A stretch of 60,576 bases of DNA from Vulcanimicrobiota bacterium (GTDB taxonomy: Bacteria > Vulcanimicrobiota > Xenobia > Xenobiales > Xenobiaceae), in NCBI GenBank assembly GCA_944322965.1, contig CALUQR010000010.1, forward strand, positions 1-60,576. Direction: 5' to 3'. Numbering within the stretch: position 1 is the first letter of the stretch; the number at the start of each line of letters is the position of its first letter. Shown here one piece after another: positions 17,384 through 27,362 of the stretch. Position numbers and translations under genes: made by a program. The notes under the pieces are model-generated. The model saw only the letters and a list, made by a program, of their open reading frames with translations. It was not told the DNA's origin and ran no database searches.

Positions 17384-18045
17384 CCCCCCCAGGGGGCGGA
17401 TCCCAAGCTTTCTAGCCTCTTAACACCTACTCCCCCTTATTTCTCAATTTCATTAGACACGCTAAAGCAATGCGGAATTAGGAATTCGGAGTGCGTAATT
17501 GGGTTGCCGTAGAGACGGAGATTATGGCTCTAACTTGAGATTCAGCGGGACTTAGGGGCAAGGCTGCTTGGGAAAATGGCTAGCGGGTTCCGAGGGTTGC
17601 TTGGTTGAGGGGAAATCGCTGGGAGTGTGCGGCATACGCCGCGATGGAGGCGAAGCCTACTGTGATTCTGGCATAAGTTCAGCTACTTTCGGATTTGCCA
17701 AGTTACTAGCAAGCGCCATTTAATTCCGCATTACGCATTAAGCATTCCGAATTAGATTTGGTGCGGCACGCGCCGTGAGGGAGGCGAAGCCTCCTGCGAT
17801 TCTGGCATAAGTTCAGCTACTTCCGGATTTGCCAAGCCATTAACAAGGGCCATTTAATTCCGAACTACGCATTACGCATTCAGAATTAGACTAAAGGCGG
17901 CGAAGCCGCAACGATTCTTCCATAAGCTCAGTTACTTCCGGATCTGTCAAGTCACTAACAAGCAGAAACTTAATTCCGCATTCCGCATTGCTAGCCGCCA
18001 TCCCGGCGGCTAGCAAACTCCGAACTACGCATTCCGAATTAAACC
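17384..18045. repeat. Interspersed repeat block R1
   Basis: No gene lies here. The block holds three plus-oriented copies of a ~50-nt core (17664-17713, 17798-17847, 17913-17962; GATTCTKSCATAAGYTCAG...CACTAACAAG). Two of the cores are preceded by GC hairpins with a CGAA centre (17780-17794, 17896-17909). Each core is followed by heptanucleotide tracts of the form ATTCCGC-ATTACGC-ATTAAGC (17721-17754, 17855-17886, 17971-17990, 18018-18041). A longer, diverged version of the core lies in the opposite orientation at ~17484-17617, next to hairpin 17629-17642 (GCGGC ATAC GCCGC). A 12-nt-arm palindrome interrupts the last heptad tract at 17988-18016 (TTGCTAGCCGCC / GGCGGCTAGCAA). The same units recur at 54072-54776 and 59940-60576. 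Confidence 0.85.
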
Positions 18046-21000
18046 CTAATACTGCCACGAGCCTTGGAACCAGGGGTTGAAGTCGCCGTATTGGTCAAAG
18101 CCGATGCGGATCGACATGTTGGGTAAGAAGCGCCACTCGATGCCGTAGGCGCTCTCGTCTTCGCCGCTGCGGGTGTCCAGGCTGTGGGTCAAGGTGAAGA
18201 GGAAGCGGTCCTTAGAGTCTAAGGACTTAGCCACCTTAAAGGTGTAACCGTGGGGCGAGGTGACGTCTAAGGAGAAGTCGGAGAGGAAGAGCAGGCGGCT
18301 GATCTCTTTAGTCAAGGGAGAAGCGATCATCCTGGAGAGCATCGTCAAGCCGGAAGTACCCAAATCTAAGTCGGTACTCACCGCAAAGACGCCCGTTGTA
18401 TTGCCCGGCTCGTTAGTCATGGGGTTGCCGGTGGGATTGTAGTTAGAGTAACTACCCAAGGCTAAGAGGCGCTGGATCTCCTGTTGGGAGAGGGGCGGGT
18501 TAGAGATAAACTCCAATTGCAAGTCGGGATAGCTGCCGCTGACGTAAGCTGTGACCTCATAATTATCGACCGAGGCGTCCGCTTGGACGTTCTCTAAGGT
18601 AGGCATCTGGGACTTATTGAAGACCGCCCGACCGCTGCGCACTTTAAAGCTCACATCGTAGAGGGGGACTGCTAAGACGCCGCGCGAGAGGTCGACCTCG
18701 CCCTCTAAGACGGGTTTGCCCGTACCCTCCTGGGGCAAGATAGCCAGCTGGCCCGCCGTACGCACCCGGCAGCCGAAGGCGTGCATCCACACATCCTCGC
18801 CGATATGGAGATCGACCCGGTAATCGAGCGGCAATTGGCTCCAGTCGAAGGCCTGACCGCCCGAGCTAGTCAGCGTATCCAAAGCCACCGAAAGGTCGCC
18901 GCTCGAGACGTCTACCTTACCGGAGAGATAATAGAGCTTGGGCATCTTCCCCTCCACCACCTCCGGAGTAGTGGGAGCTTTGCTCAAGTGGAGGTCGATA
19001 TCGGCCTGCCCCTTAAAGAGATCGCCCCACTGGACGGGCAACTGCTTACCCTGGAAATTAAAGTCCACCGCCAAAGGTTGGAAACCGTCCATATCGGCCT
19101 GACCGGAGGCGGTAAAGGGCTTATCGCCCCACAGACCGCTCATAGAGCGCAAGGTGATCCGGTTAAAGTTCTCCTCATCCTCCTGGGGCAAACGGGGACC
19201 GATATTCTCCGAGTCGGCACCGGGCGCAAACTTTAGACCCCAACGCCTAGCTAAGATGGAACCGATACCGTGGCGCACTAACTCCGTATGGCGCTTCTGG
19301 CGCGTATATTGACGGCGCAACTCCCGGTCTTGGAGCTCGCTAAAGTTGGCCTCAAAGTTAATATCGCTGATACTCCCCAACTTGGCGTGTTCAAAAGAGC
19401 CCTTGAGGATGCGCAAGTCGCCCACCACCTCCGGATGGAAGAGAGTCCCGCCCACCTGCAGGCTACCCACCATATCGCCCCCGCTCTTTTTGATGTCGGG
19501 AACTACGCTAGAGAGGATACTCAAATCCTTATCTTTGAGCTGGGCCTCCAAATTGAGGCGCCCTTCCAAAGAGGCCTGGACCCCCTCCCAGAAGGGAACG
19601 AGGCTCAAAGACTCCTCCTCAGCGCGGGTCACCGAAGTCTCATAGGGCAGAGTACCGGCCAAACTGAAGACCCGATCGGGACGGCGCTCCTTACCGAAGT
19701 AGACCTGGACCCCTTGGGCGTAATCTTGAGGGTTCTGGCTGATAATATCCTCTAAGCCGCGATTGACTACCTCGTCTAAGCGGGGCAGAGGCAGACTACT
19801 ATTGATAGTCCCCAAACGCACCTGGTACTCGTGGCTCTGAGGATCGCGACTGCCGCTCACCGCCCCCGTAATCGAAGCCAGATCTAATTTACCGGCCTTA
19901 CCGGAAGTGATATTGAAGACCAAGTTAAAGAGGGGCGAATGGAGCGGGCCGGAGGCGTTTAAGACTAGATCCTCCACAAAACCGCTCTCTAAGCCGGGGA
20001 AGAGGAAGGAGCCTAACTCGGAGATGGGCACCTTGCTGACATTCAGATAGAGCTCATTTAACTCTGGATTCGAACCGGCCGAACGCGGTTGAGGCGGGGT
20101 CGGAGGCTGACCCTCTAGCGATCGCCGCGGACGGCGCAAGCTAGTGAGAGCCAGGTTGGCGCTGCCGCTAATCGTACCCTCGGCCTCTAAGTTCTTATCG
20201 TCCCACTTGGTCCCCAGCTTGTGGGTCAAGGGTACGAACTCGAAAGGCTCAATAATGAGGCGGCCCGTGCGCTCCTCGCGCCGGTAAGAGCCGCGCATCT
20301 CCTCTTTGAGGGTCAGACCCCGCCAAGTTAAGCGCGGAGGCTGATGGGGCTCGCCCTCTTGCTTAGGGGCTGCCGCCAACTTAGAGCCCAACTGGCTCTC
20401 CTGGTCTAAGGTCAGACTGCCAAAGGCCAAGTCGTGGATAGCGAAGTCGTACTCTAAAGAGCCGGGAGCGGAGTGGCGCAGGTGGCCGTAATACCACTGG
20501 CCCTTCAGGCCCAGACTGCCGCTAAAGGTAAATTGGCGCTGGTCCATAGGCAACCCCAGGGCGGCCCGGGCGATATTGGCCTGGAAGTTATCTAAGCTTA
20601 AAGTTAAAGGCTCGCTCCCTACGCCAAAGTTGGGGCCGTTGGGGCCGGTAAACCACTCTTTAAAGTCGGAGTTGAGGTTAGGCGAAAAGTCTAAGCCGCC
20701 GCTCATCTGGAAGAGGGTAGGTTTAGCATCTAAGCGCACCCCCAAAAGGCGACCCTCGCTATCTAAGGCTAAACGGGGGGGCGGGGCGGAACCCTGAGCC
20801 CCTTCCTCTGGGGGGGTAGCCGAAGCTTGCTGGGCGGCCTCGCCCTGCTGGGCCTCATATTGGGCCTCTAAGCGCTGGCGCAGGTGGGGGGGCAAGAGCT
20901 CCTTTTCGATAAAGCGGTAAGCGCTAAAGGCTAAGGCCTGGGGCGGAATATCTAAGAAGACCCGCCCGCTGTGGTAATCTAAGCTGAGGCCCGCATCCAA

Positions 21001-24000
21001 ATCGGTATAGGGACGGCCCTCCTCATCTTGCAAGATGCGACCCATCCTAAAGTCGGGCAAGGCCAAAGAGACGGGCAGGGAGTTCCAGACCACATCTTTA
21101 CCCTCTAAGGCGAAGATAGTCTGGATAGCCCGCAAAGCGGGGTCGTCTGATTCAATATGTAAGGCCAACTGGGCCTGGCCGCGCAAGTCGCTAAAGACGG
21201 GCTCATACGTCGCCAACTCTTCAAAGGAGATGGCGTCGGCGTAGAGATCGGCCTGCCAATGTTTATGGCGATCGCGCCAACCCTGACCTTGGAAGGTAAC
21301 CCCGCCCGCCTTTAAGAGGAGATCGGAGAAGAAGAGGCGCTCCCCATCGCGACGGATGGAGACCCCCAACTCGTCTAAAGGCCAGAGGCGGTTGGCCAAT
21401 TGCAAGTACCCCTGGCGCAGGTCGAGCCGCCCGTCCACGTTGAGACTCTCCCACAAGCCCTCCTGTAAGTCGAGCTCTAAGGAGAGGTGGGGACTAGAGA
21501 GGCTACCCTCCACTAAATGGGGGTTGAGATTGGGATTATTGGCAAAGGCCAGAGCCTGACGGGCCCGCCATTCGCTAAAGGAGGTCTCTAAATCGACCTT
21601 CCCCCCAGCCACCGTACCGCTGACCTCCATCATCCCGGGCTCCACGGGAACCAAGTGGGCCGCCTGCTCGAAGATAGCCCGCCCTTGGGGGAGACGGCGA
21701 TCTAAGGAGCGGTTGGCTACCAAGACGCGGTCTAAGTAGATGGTCCCCAAAGAGGGCTTCCCCTGCGGACCCTGGAGCTGGACCCCGCTGCGGAAGGCCC
21801 CGATCCCGGAGAAGGAGTGGAGATTATCGGCCTGACCGGCTACGAACCAGGGGGTCTCTAACCACGAACCGGCCTCCACCTTGGGGAAGCCCGCCTCAGA
21901 AGAGATATAAGCCACCCCTTGGGCCCGACCGTGACGGATATTAGAGTTAGCCATCAACTTGGCTACCGGGGAGAGCCAAGCCTGCTTTTGCAACCAGCCC
22001 AACTCAATATCGCTCAATTGGGTCTTTAAACGGTAAGTCCAGGGCTTATTGAGGCCGACCCGCCCCTCTACCTTGAGATAACCGCTCTCCGGGAAGGGAG
22101 AGGGCAGAGCGGCCCCGCTCACTAAGGGCGGCGCCAACTCGGGCCCTAAAAATTGGTAGGCTCTCCCCTCCCAGTGGGGCCAATCGCGCCAACCGCTGGG
22201 CGGAAGATACTCCCAAGCCAAGATATTATCGTAAAGCTTAATCTGACCCGGGCTAAAGTGGCCTTGACCCGCGGCCCACAACGTATGGTCGGCAATATCA
22301 GCTAAGGGCGGACCGGCCACCGCCGCTAAGTAGGTAAAGTTTAGATCCTTAACCGGCCCCCAGGCCCCAAAGCGCCCGCTGACCTCGCCCGCTAAGGGGA
22401 GATCCTTCATGAGGATCCGCCCGTCTAAAGAGAGATCCTGCGCCCAGCCCACTAAGCCCACCCCGCGCGGACCGATAAAGCCCTCGATAGCCGTAGCGTA
22501 AGTAGGCGCCGGCAGATAAGGGGGCTGAGGGGGAGCGGCTATAGCCTGGACCTCTTCCCATACCTGGCGCACGCTCTCCCCTAAGGGGGTCTCAGCCTCT
22601 ACGCCCTCCTCAGCGGGGGGCGAATCCTCCTCCCAGGGGGCTCCCTCTAAGGTGGGACCTACCCAACCCGGGTTAGCTTGAACCTCCTCCGCGGCCGCTT
22701 CGCCAGAGCGCACCGCCTCCGCGCTGGAAGGTCCTAAAGCTAAGAGTTCCTCTCCCGCCCCTAAGGCTAAGGGGGTAGGCTGAGGTTGGGGATCGCTACT
22801 CTCCTCCCCGGCCCGCAGAGGATGGACCTCCTCCCATAAGCCCCAAGCGCTAGAGCTAATTCCCTCTAAAGCTTGGACTACCGGAGTGCGCTGGGCGTTA
22901 GCTACTATCCCGGGACGCTTACCCTGCAAGTAGAGGCGCAACCAGTTATCCTCTCCCCTACCCAGCGTATTCCAACTGGCCCCCATGCGCCCCTTACCGG
23001 GGAAGGCTAAGGGGATATTGTAGGGCAAGACTTGGATAAAGGGCTCTAAGGCCACCCCTTGGGCGTCTAAGCTGAGGCTAGAGCTACCCCCCTTTAAGCC
23101 CAACCAACCGCTAGCCGCCACCCGCCCTCCGGCCGCGTAACCGTCCATAGAGGGGAAGTAGAGGTTAAAGCCGTTCATCCCTACCAAGCCGCGCAGCCCT
23201 TCGATGCGCAAATGGCCTAAACGCAGATTCGTACTGCGGCTATAGCCCCAAAGATTCAAACTGTTGAGATCTAAAGGCGAGCCTACTACCTGGGCCTGGC
23301 CGCTAAAGTCGCCCTGCAGAGTACCAAAGTTAGCTAACCTGATGGGGGGCAAAGAGAAGTTGTCAGCCTCCATCCAAGCGTAGAGGAAGGGCTGGCGGAA
23401 ATCGTAGTTGGCGTAGGGCACGCGGGCCGACCCCCAACCCGTCTGGGCCTGGACCCCGTTGAGGCTCAAATAAGAGTCGGTGGCGATAAAATGGGCCGAA
23501 GCTCGCTCTAAGAGGGAGGCTGGACCGCTGAAACTATCGACCTCGCCCCGTCCGTAGAGGAAGGGATCTTTAGGCGTCCCCACTAGGGAGAGCTGGAAAT
23601 TATTGACCCGCCCGCCTACAGGGCTAAGACCGGCCAAAGAGAGCTCTTGGCCGCGCAGATTGAAGACTAATTGGGGCTCTGAGCCCTCTAAGAGGAGGTA
23701 ACCGTCGCCCTCTACCTGGCCCCCCACCGCCTGGGCCCGCAAGCGCTCAATATTTAGAAGGCGGTCCTTAAAGTTAAAAGCCACCTCCAAATTGCGCAAC
23801 TCTTGCTCCGCTAAGCGCACCCGAGCGGAGGAGAGCTTGCCCTTAGCCTGAGGGCTCTTTAAGTTACCCTCTAAGGCTACTTCCGTATCTAAACTGCCCT
23901 CCAGAGGTACTTTTAAACCGAGAGCCTTACTCAAACTAGCTAAAGAGAGCTTAGGTAATTGGGCCCCTAACTCTAAGCGCCCCGACCAATGGTCCTCTTG

Positions 24001-25050
24001 GGGCGAAGGGGGCCAGACGTAGAGCTTACCCTGAGCCTGGGCCTGAGCTCCTACAATATCAGCCTGCAGGCGGCGCAAGTGGGCTAAACCGGTAAAGAGA
24101 TCGACCTCTAAAGAGATATTCTGGACCGGAGCCTGCAATTTGGGAAGGCGCACCTTGCCCTCCCGCAGCCGGATCTGGCCCCCGTAGTTGAGGCGTTCCC
24201 AAAGGGCCAACCAGGAAGGGGCCCGCCCCCTCGCCCAAAGTTCAGCCTCCAACTGGGCCCCCCAGAGGCGCGCCCCGCCCGGCAGCTCCCCCCAATAATC
24301 GGCCAGGCGAGCTAAATTTAAATGGCGCAAATTGAGTTGCACATTGAAGTCGGGGCGCGGATCTAAGGCCAGCCAGCCCTCTAAAGCGATCCTCCCCTCC
24401 TCCGGCTCCCACGAGTTGACCGCTTGCAAGGGGGTAAAGGCTAAACGCCAACGCGCCGGTTGCTGGGGCTCTAAGCGGAGTTCTAAATCTAAATCTTCGA
24501 CCTGAGCGCAAAATTGGCCCCGGCTAAAGTCGCGAAAAAAGGCGGAACCGTCCTCCAAGAGGAGGCGCCCCTCGTAGCGAGATAAATACTCTTCCCAGGG
24601 CCAGCGCTCTTCCTTTTTGGGGGTCAACATGCGCAGCTGGGCGAAATTGAGCTGGCCGTGGGCGTCTAATTCTGGGTAGAGCTCTACCCCCTCTAAGCGC
24701 AGGTCCCCGCCCAAAGCCATATAATCGCAGCGCCTTAAAGCCCGCCCCCAATGGAACTGGAGGGTTAAAACTTCGATCTCCGCTAGGCGCTCGCCCCCAT
24801 CTAACTTTAAGCGAATCCCCCCTAAGCGCAGGCCCGACCACTGAAAATCGATCTCCTGGACCTCCACCTGGCCGCTAAAATTATTATTGAAGTTGGCTAA
24901 GGCCCCCCGAGCTAAACTGGGCGCCAAGGAGGGTACGCCCCAATAAAGGGCCGCCGCTCCCACTAAGAGGGCCGCCCCTAAGAGCAGGGCCAATCCCCAG
25001 CCTAAGAGCTTACGGCGCAACCAACGCCCCCAGACGCGCGCTCCAGCCAT
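18046..25050 (-). CDS. tamB: TamB-family translocation/lipid transport protein
   Basis: 2334 residues, much longer than E. coli TamB (~1260). An N-terminal membrane helix (~13-38) after a short Arg-rich cytoplasmic start anchors it in the inner membrane. The bulk is repetitive beta-strand sequence of AsmA/TamB type, expected to form a hydrophobic groove across the periplasm. The last ~380 residues match the TamB C-terminal domain (DUF490), with phrases such as PVLEGEVDLSRGVLAVPLYDV and NPPLSQQEIQRLLALG. It ends in a beta-rich segment finishing with SWQY. An acidic Pro/Glu-rich insertion occupies ~730-860. The family moves phospholipids and/or assists outer-membrane protein insertion. Its ATG abuts the stop of the MreB-like gene (TAG-ATG). 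No TamA partner is in the window. Confidence 0.9.
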   Translation of the reverse strand: MAGARVWGRWLRRKLLGWGLALLLGAALLVGAAALYWGVPSLAPSLARGALANFNNNFSGQVEVQEIDFQWSGLRLGGIRLKLDGGERLAEIEVLTLQFHWGRALRRCDYMALGGDLRLEGVELYPELDAHGQLNFAQLRMLTPKKEERWPWEEYLSRYEGRLLLEDGSAFFRDFSRGQFCAQVEDLDLELRLEPQQPARWRLAFTPLQAVNSWEPEEGRIALEGWLALDPRPDFNVQLNLRHLNLARLADYWGELPGGARLWGAQLEAELWARGRAPSWLALWERLNYGGQIRLREGKVRLPKLQAPVQNISLEVDLFTGLAHLRRLQADIVGAQAQAQGKLYVWPPSPQEDHWSGRLELGAQLPKLSLASLSKALGLKVPLEGSLDTEVALEGNLKSPQAKGKLSSARVRLAEQELRNLEVAFNFKDRLLNIERLRAQAVGGQVEGDGYLLLEGSEPQLVFNLRGQELSLAGLSPVGGRVNNFQLSLVGTPKDPFLYGRGEVDSFSGPASLLERASAHFIATDSYLSLNGVQAQTGWGSARVPYANYDFRQPFLYAWMEADNFSLPPIRLANFGTLQGDFSGQAQVVGSPLDLNSLNLWGYSRSTNLRLGHLRIEGLRGLVGMNGFNLYFPSMDGYAAGGRVAASGWLGLKGGSSSLSLDAQGVALEPFIQVLPYNIPLAFPGKGRMGASWNTLGRGEDNWLRLYLQGKRPGIVANAQRTPVVQALEGISSSAWGLWEEVHPLRAGEESSDPQPQPTPLALGAGEELLALGPSSAEAVRSGEAAAEEVQANPGWVGPTLEGAPWEEDSPPAEEGVEAETPLGESVRQVWEEVQAIAAPPQPPYLPAPTYATAIEGFIGPRGVGLVGWAQDLSLDGRILMKDLPLAGEVSGRFGAWGPVKDLNFTYLAAVAGPPLADIADHTLWAAGQGHFSPGQIKLYDNILAWEYLPPSGWRDWPHWEGRAYQFLGPELAPPLVSGAALPSPFPESGYLKVEGRVGLNKPWTYRLKTQLSDIELGWLQKQAWLSPVAKLMANSNIRHGRAQGVAYISSEAGFPKVEAGSWLETPWFVAGQADNLHSFSGIGAFRSGVQLQGPQGKPSLGTIYLDRVLVANRSLDRRLPQGRAIFEQAAHLVPVEPGMMEVSGTVAGGKVDLETSFSEWRARQALAFANNPNLNPHLVEGSLSSPHLSLELDLQEGLWESLNVDGRLDLRQGYLQLANRLWPLDELGVSIRRDGERLFFSDLLLKAGGVTFQGQGWRDRHKHWQADLYADAISFEELATYEPVFSDLRGQAQLALHIESDDPALRAIQTIFALEGKDVVWNSLPVSLALPDFRMGRILQDEEGRPYTDLDAGLSLDYHSGRVFLDIPPQALAFSAYRFIEKELLPPHLRQRLEAQYEAQQGEAAQQASATPPEEGAQGSAPPPRLALDSEGRLLGVRLDAKPTLFQMSGGLDFSPNLNSDFKEWFTGPNGPNFGVGSEPLTLSLDNFQANIARAALGLPMDQRQFTFSGSLGLKGQWYYGHLRHSAPGSLEYDFAIHDLAFGSLTLDQESQLGSKLAAAPKQEGEPHQPPRLTWRGLTLKEEMRGSYRREERTGRLIIEPFEFVPLTHKLGTKWDDKNLEAEGTISGSANLALTSLRRPRRSLEGQPPTPPQPRSAGSNPELNELYLNVSKVPISELGSFLFPGLESGFVEDLVLNASGPLHSPLFNLVFNITSGKAGKLDLASITGAVSGSRDPQSHEYQVRLGTINSSLPLPRLDEVVNRGLEDIISQNPQDYAQGVQVYFGKERRPDRVFSLAGTLPYETSVTRAEEESLSLVPFWEGVQASLEGRLNLEAQLKDKDLSILSSVVPDIKKSGGDMVGSLQVGGTLFHPEVVGDLRILKGSFEHAKLGSISDINFEANFSELQDRELRRQYTRQKRHTELVRHGIGSILARRWGLKFAPGADSENIGPRLPQEDEENFNRITLRSMSGLWGDKPFTASGQADMDGFQPLAVDFNFQGKQLPVQWGDLFKGQADIDLHLSKAPTTPEVVEGKMPKLYYLSGKVDVSSGDLSVALDTLTSSGGQAFDWSQLPLDYRVDLHIGEDVWMHAFGCRVRTAGQLAILPQEGTGKPVLEGEVDLSRGVLAVPLYDVSFKVRSGRAVFNKSQMPTLENVQADASVDNYEVTAYVSGSYPDLQLEFISNPPLSQQEIQRLLALGSYSNYNPTGNPMTNEPGNTTGVFAVSTDLDLGTSGLTMLSRMIASPLTKEISRLLFLSDFSLDVTSPHGYTFKVAKSLDSKDRFLFTLTHSLDTRSGEDESAYGIEWRFLPNMSIRIGFDQYGDFNPWFQGSWQY

Positions 25051-26037
25051 CTAGCGCCCCTCGCTCTCCGCCCACAGGCTAGCGGCAGCTACTAGGGGAG
25101 CGCCAGCTAAGGCGCAGCGGCCCGGCTCGGAGGCCACCTTGACCGGTAAGCCCAGGCGCTCTTGGAAATACTGGCCCAAACCGCTCAAAAGGGCCCCGCC
25201 GCCCACTAAGAGGAGGCCGTTATCGACTAAATCGGCCGCCAACTCGCAGGGGGTCTCGCGCAAGACCTCTTGGGCTTCTTGGGCCCAGCGCTCTAAGAAG
25301 GGGGCCAAGATCCCCCGCAAACGGCGCGACTCTAAGCGCCGCTCCTGGGGCAGGCCGCTCAAAAGATCGTAACCGTTGACCGTCAATTCACTCTGGCGCG
25401 GAGCGCCTACGGCGGCTAAGAGCTCGCGCTTGACCTCTTCTAAGGCGGCGGGCGCTAAGAGCAAGTTATACTCGCGGCGCACCCCCTCCCCCACCGCTCT
25501 AGTCAACTCCTCCCCTCCCCCGGGCCAGAAGCGGTGTAAGAGGATCTCCCCTTGGCTCAAGATGGAATACTGTTGTAAGCCCGCCCCCAAGTCGATAACC
25601 ATAAAGCCCCCCGGCAACTTCATATCGACCTCCGCTCCTAAGGCGGCGGCCAAGGGGGCGGGAGCCAACTCCACCGCCCCGGCCCCAGCGCTCAATAAGA
25701 GCTGGCGCCAACAGTAGCGATCGATGGGGGTAGAGTGGGCGGGCAAGAGGGCGCGCACTCGCAAACGGCGCCAGAGGGAGAGCTGGCGCAAATAGCAGCG
25801 CAAGAGGGCCTGGGCAGAGGGCAACTCCTGGATTAATCCCTCCCGCAGCGGATAGAGGGCGCGCACCCCCTGCAGAGGGACGCCTAAGAGAGCGGCGGCT
25901 TGGCTTCCCACAGCTCGCACGCTCTCGCTGGAGCACTCTAAGGCCAAAAGGGACGGCTCTTCTAGGGGCTCCTTACCCTCTACCTGGAGGCGCAGATTGG
26001 CGCTCCCCAGATCTAAATAGACGCGCAGAGATAACAA
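25051..26037 (-). CDS. MreB/Mbl-like actin homolog
   Basis: 328 residues from a TTG at 26037 with only a weak AAGAG upstream, so the exact start is uncertain. Actin-fold motifs are in order: phosphate-1 YLDLGSANLRL (~7-17), phosphate-2 VIDLGAGLQQYSIL (~147-160) and adenosine motif LLLVGGGALLSGLG (~275) followed by LPVKVASEP. MreB-type filaments guide lateral cell-wall synthesis at the inner membrane. Several usually invariant residues are altered (for example GLQQ where MreB has GGTT), so it is a divergent copy that may have lost ATP turnover. Its place after murA parallels the murAA-mbl neighbourhood of Firmicutes. FtsA or PilM are less likely on size and motifs. Confidence 0.72.
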   Translation of the reverse strand: MLSLRVYLDLGSANLRLQVEGKEPLEEPSLLALECSSESVRAVGSQAAALLGVPLQGVRALYPLREGLIQELPSAQALLRCYLRQLSLWRRLRVRALLPAHSTPIDRYCWRQLLLSAGAGAVELAPAPLAAALGAEVDMKLPGGFMVIDLGAGLQQYSILSQGEILLHRFWPGGGEELTRAVGEGVRREYNLLLAPAALEEVKRELLAAVGAPRQSELTVNGYDLLSGLPQERRLESRRLRGILAPFLERWAQEAQEVLRETPCELAADLVDNGLLLVGGGALLSGLGQYFQERLGLPVKVASEPGRCALAGAPLVAAASLWAESEGR

Positions 26038-26071
26038 CTTAGGCTCTTTTTAACCGCTCTCCCTACTAAGA

Positions 26072-27358
26072 CTAAATCTGGTCTAGTTCTTGGAGGGGGC
26101 GTTCAACCCTCTCTATCTTAGCCCCCAGGGAGCGCAGCTTAGCTTCCAGGTTCTGATAGCCGCGGTCTATATACTTGACCCCCCGAATGACGGTCTCCCC
26201 TTGGGCGGCCAAACCGGCTAAGACTAAGGCGCCGCCGGCCCGAATGTCGGGAGCGTCGACCGGAGCCCCCACTAAATGGTCTACCCCTCTAATGCGCACG
26301 TACTTCCCAGAGGCCAAGAGATCGGCCCCCAGACGGACTAATTCCATAACGTACATAAAGCGGCTATCGAAGATAGTCTCCGCCAAAGCGCTCACCCCTT
26401 GGGCTAAAGTGAGCATCGTCACTACCTGGGGGTGGAGGTCGGTGGGGAAGCCCGGATAGGGGGCGGTAGTAATCTCTAAGGGCAAGATGGGACGATGGCC
26501 GCGCACGCGCACGTAATCGGAACCGACCTCTACCTCTTGACCCGCGGCTTGCAATTGCTCTAAGAGGGCCGCGCTGTAAGCGCCCTTAAAGTTAGAGATA
26601 GTTATATCGCCGCCGGTGACGACGGCCCCTAAAAGGTATGTACAACCCTCAATGCGGTCGGCGATGACCGAATGCTTGGCCCCATGCAGGCGGGGCACGC
26701 CCTCAATGCGCAAGGTCTGGGTGCCGATACCCTCAATCTTAGCCCCCATCTTAATTAAGAAGTGGGCTAAGTCGGAGATCTCCGGTTCCCGGGCGCAACC
26801 CTCTAAGATAGTCGTCCCCTTAGCCATAGTGGCGGCCATCATGGCATTCTTAGTAGCCCCTACGCTGACCGCCGGGAAGAGGATATGCCCTCCCACCAGC
26901 CCCGTAGACTTGGCCTTGACGAAGCCGCCCTCTACCTTGACCTCCGCCCCTAACTTGCGGAAGGCCTCAATGTGGAAATTGACCGGGCGCGGGCCGAGAC
27001 GGCAGCCCCCGGGCATACTCACTTCGCCCTCGCCACAACGCGCCAAGAGGGGCCCCATGACGTCAAAGGAGGCGTTCATGCGCCGCACCAGCTCCTCGGG
27101 AGCCCTAGTCGTCTTCAGCTGGGAAGAGTCTAAGAGCATCCGCCCCGCCAGGGGATCGAAGTCGACTTGGACCCCGATCTGGCGCAAGATCTGGGCCATA
27201 ACCCGCACATCGGAGATATCGGGCACCCGGTCTAACTCCACCTCCCCTTGGGCTAAGATGGAGGCGGCCATAATGGGCAAGCAAGCGTTCTTAGCTCCGC
27301 TGGCCTCCAAAGTCCCGCGCAAAGGGACGCCCCCTTGGATAATCAAGCGGCTACCCAA
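26072..27358 (-). CDS. murA: UDP-GlcNAc 1-carboxyvinyltransferase MurA
   Basis: 428 residues. MurA transfers enolpyruvate from PEP to UDP-GlcNAc, the first committed step of peptidoglycan synthesis in the cytoplasm. SGAKNA (residues 20-25) provides the conserved Lys23 and Asn24. Cys119 in GGCRLGPRPV is the PEP-binding cysteine attacked by fosfomycin, so fosfomycin sensitivity is expected. The C-terminal half has the family's DIRAGGALVLAGLAA and RGYQNLEAKLRSLGA. The start is a TTG 4 nt after the atpC stop, with GAAGGGGG about 10 nt upstream. Placement between atpC and the MreB-like gene ties wall synthesis to the ATP synthase transcript. Confidence 0.95.
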   Translation of the reverse strand: MGSRLIIQGGVPLRGTLEASGAKNACLPIMAASILAQGEVELDRVPDISDVRVMAQILRQIGVQVDFDPLAGRMLLDSSQLKTTRAPEELVRRMNASFDVMGPLLARCGEGEVSMPGGCRLGPRPVNFHIEAFRKLGAEVKVEGGFVKAKSTGLVGGHILFPAVSVGATKNAMMAATMAKGTTILEGCAREPEISDLAHFLIKMGAKIEGIGTQTLRIEGVPRLHGAKHSVIADRIEGCTYLLGAVVTGGDITISNFKGAYSAALLEQLQAAGQEVEVGSDYVRVRGHRPILPLEITTAPYPGFPTDLHPQVVTMLTLAQGVSALAETIFDSRFMYVMELVRLGADLLASGKYVRIRGVDHLVGAPVDAPDIRAGGALVLAGLAAQGETVIRGVKYIDRGYQNLEAKLRSLGAKIERVERPLQELDQI

Positions 27359-27362
27359 AGTA

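Noticed and set aside
17720-18041. CRISPR array in the heptad tracts
   Set aside because: Units are 7 nt with no spacers of uniform length and no cas genes nearby; the period and variability fit tandem heptads.
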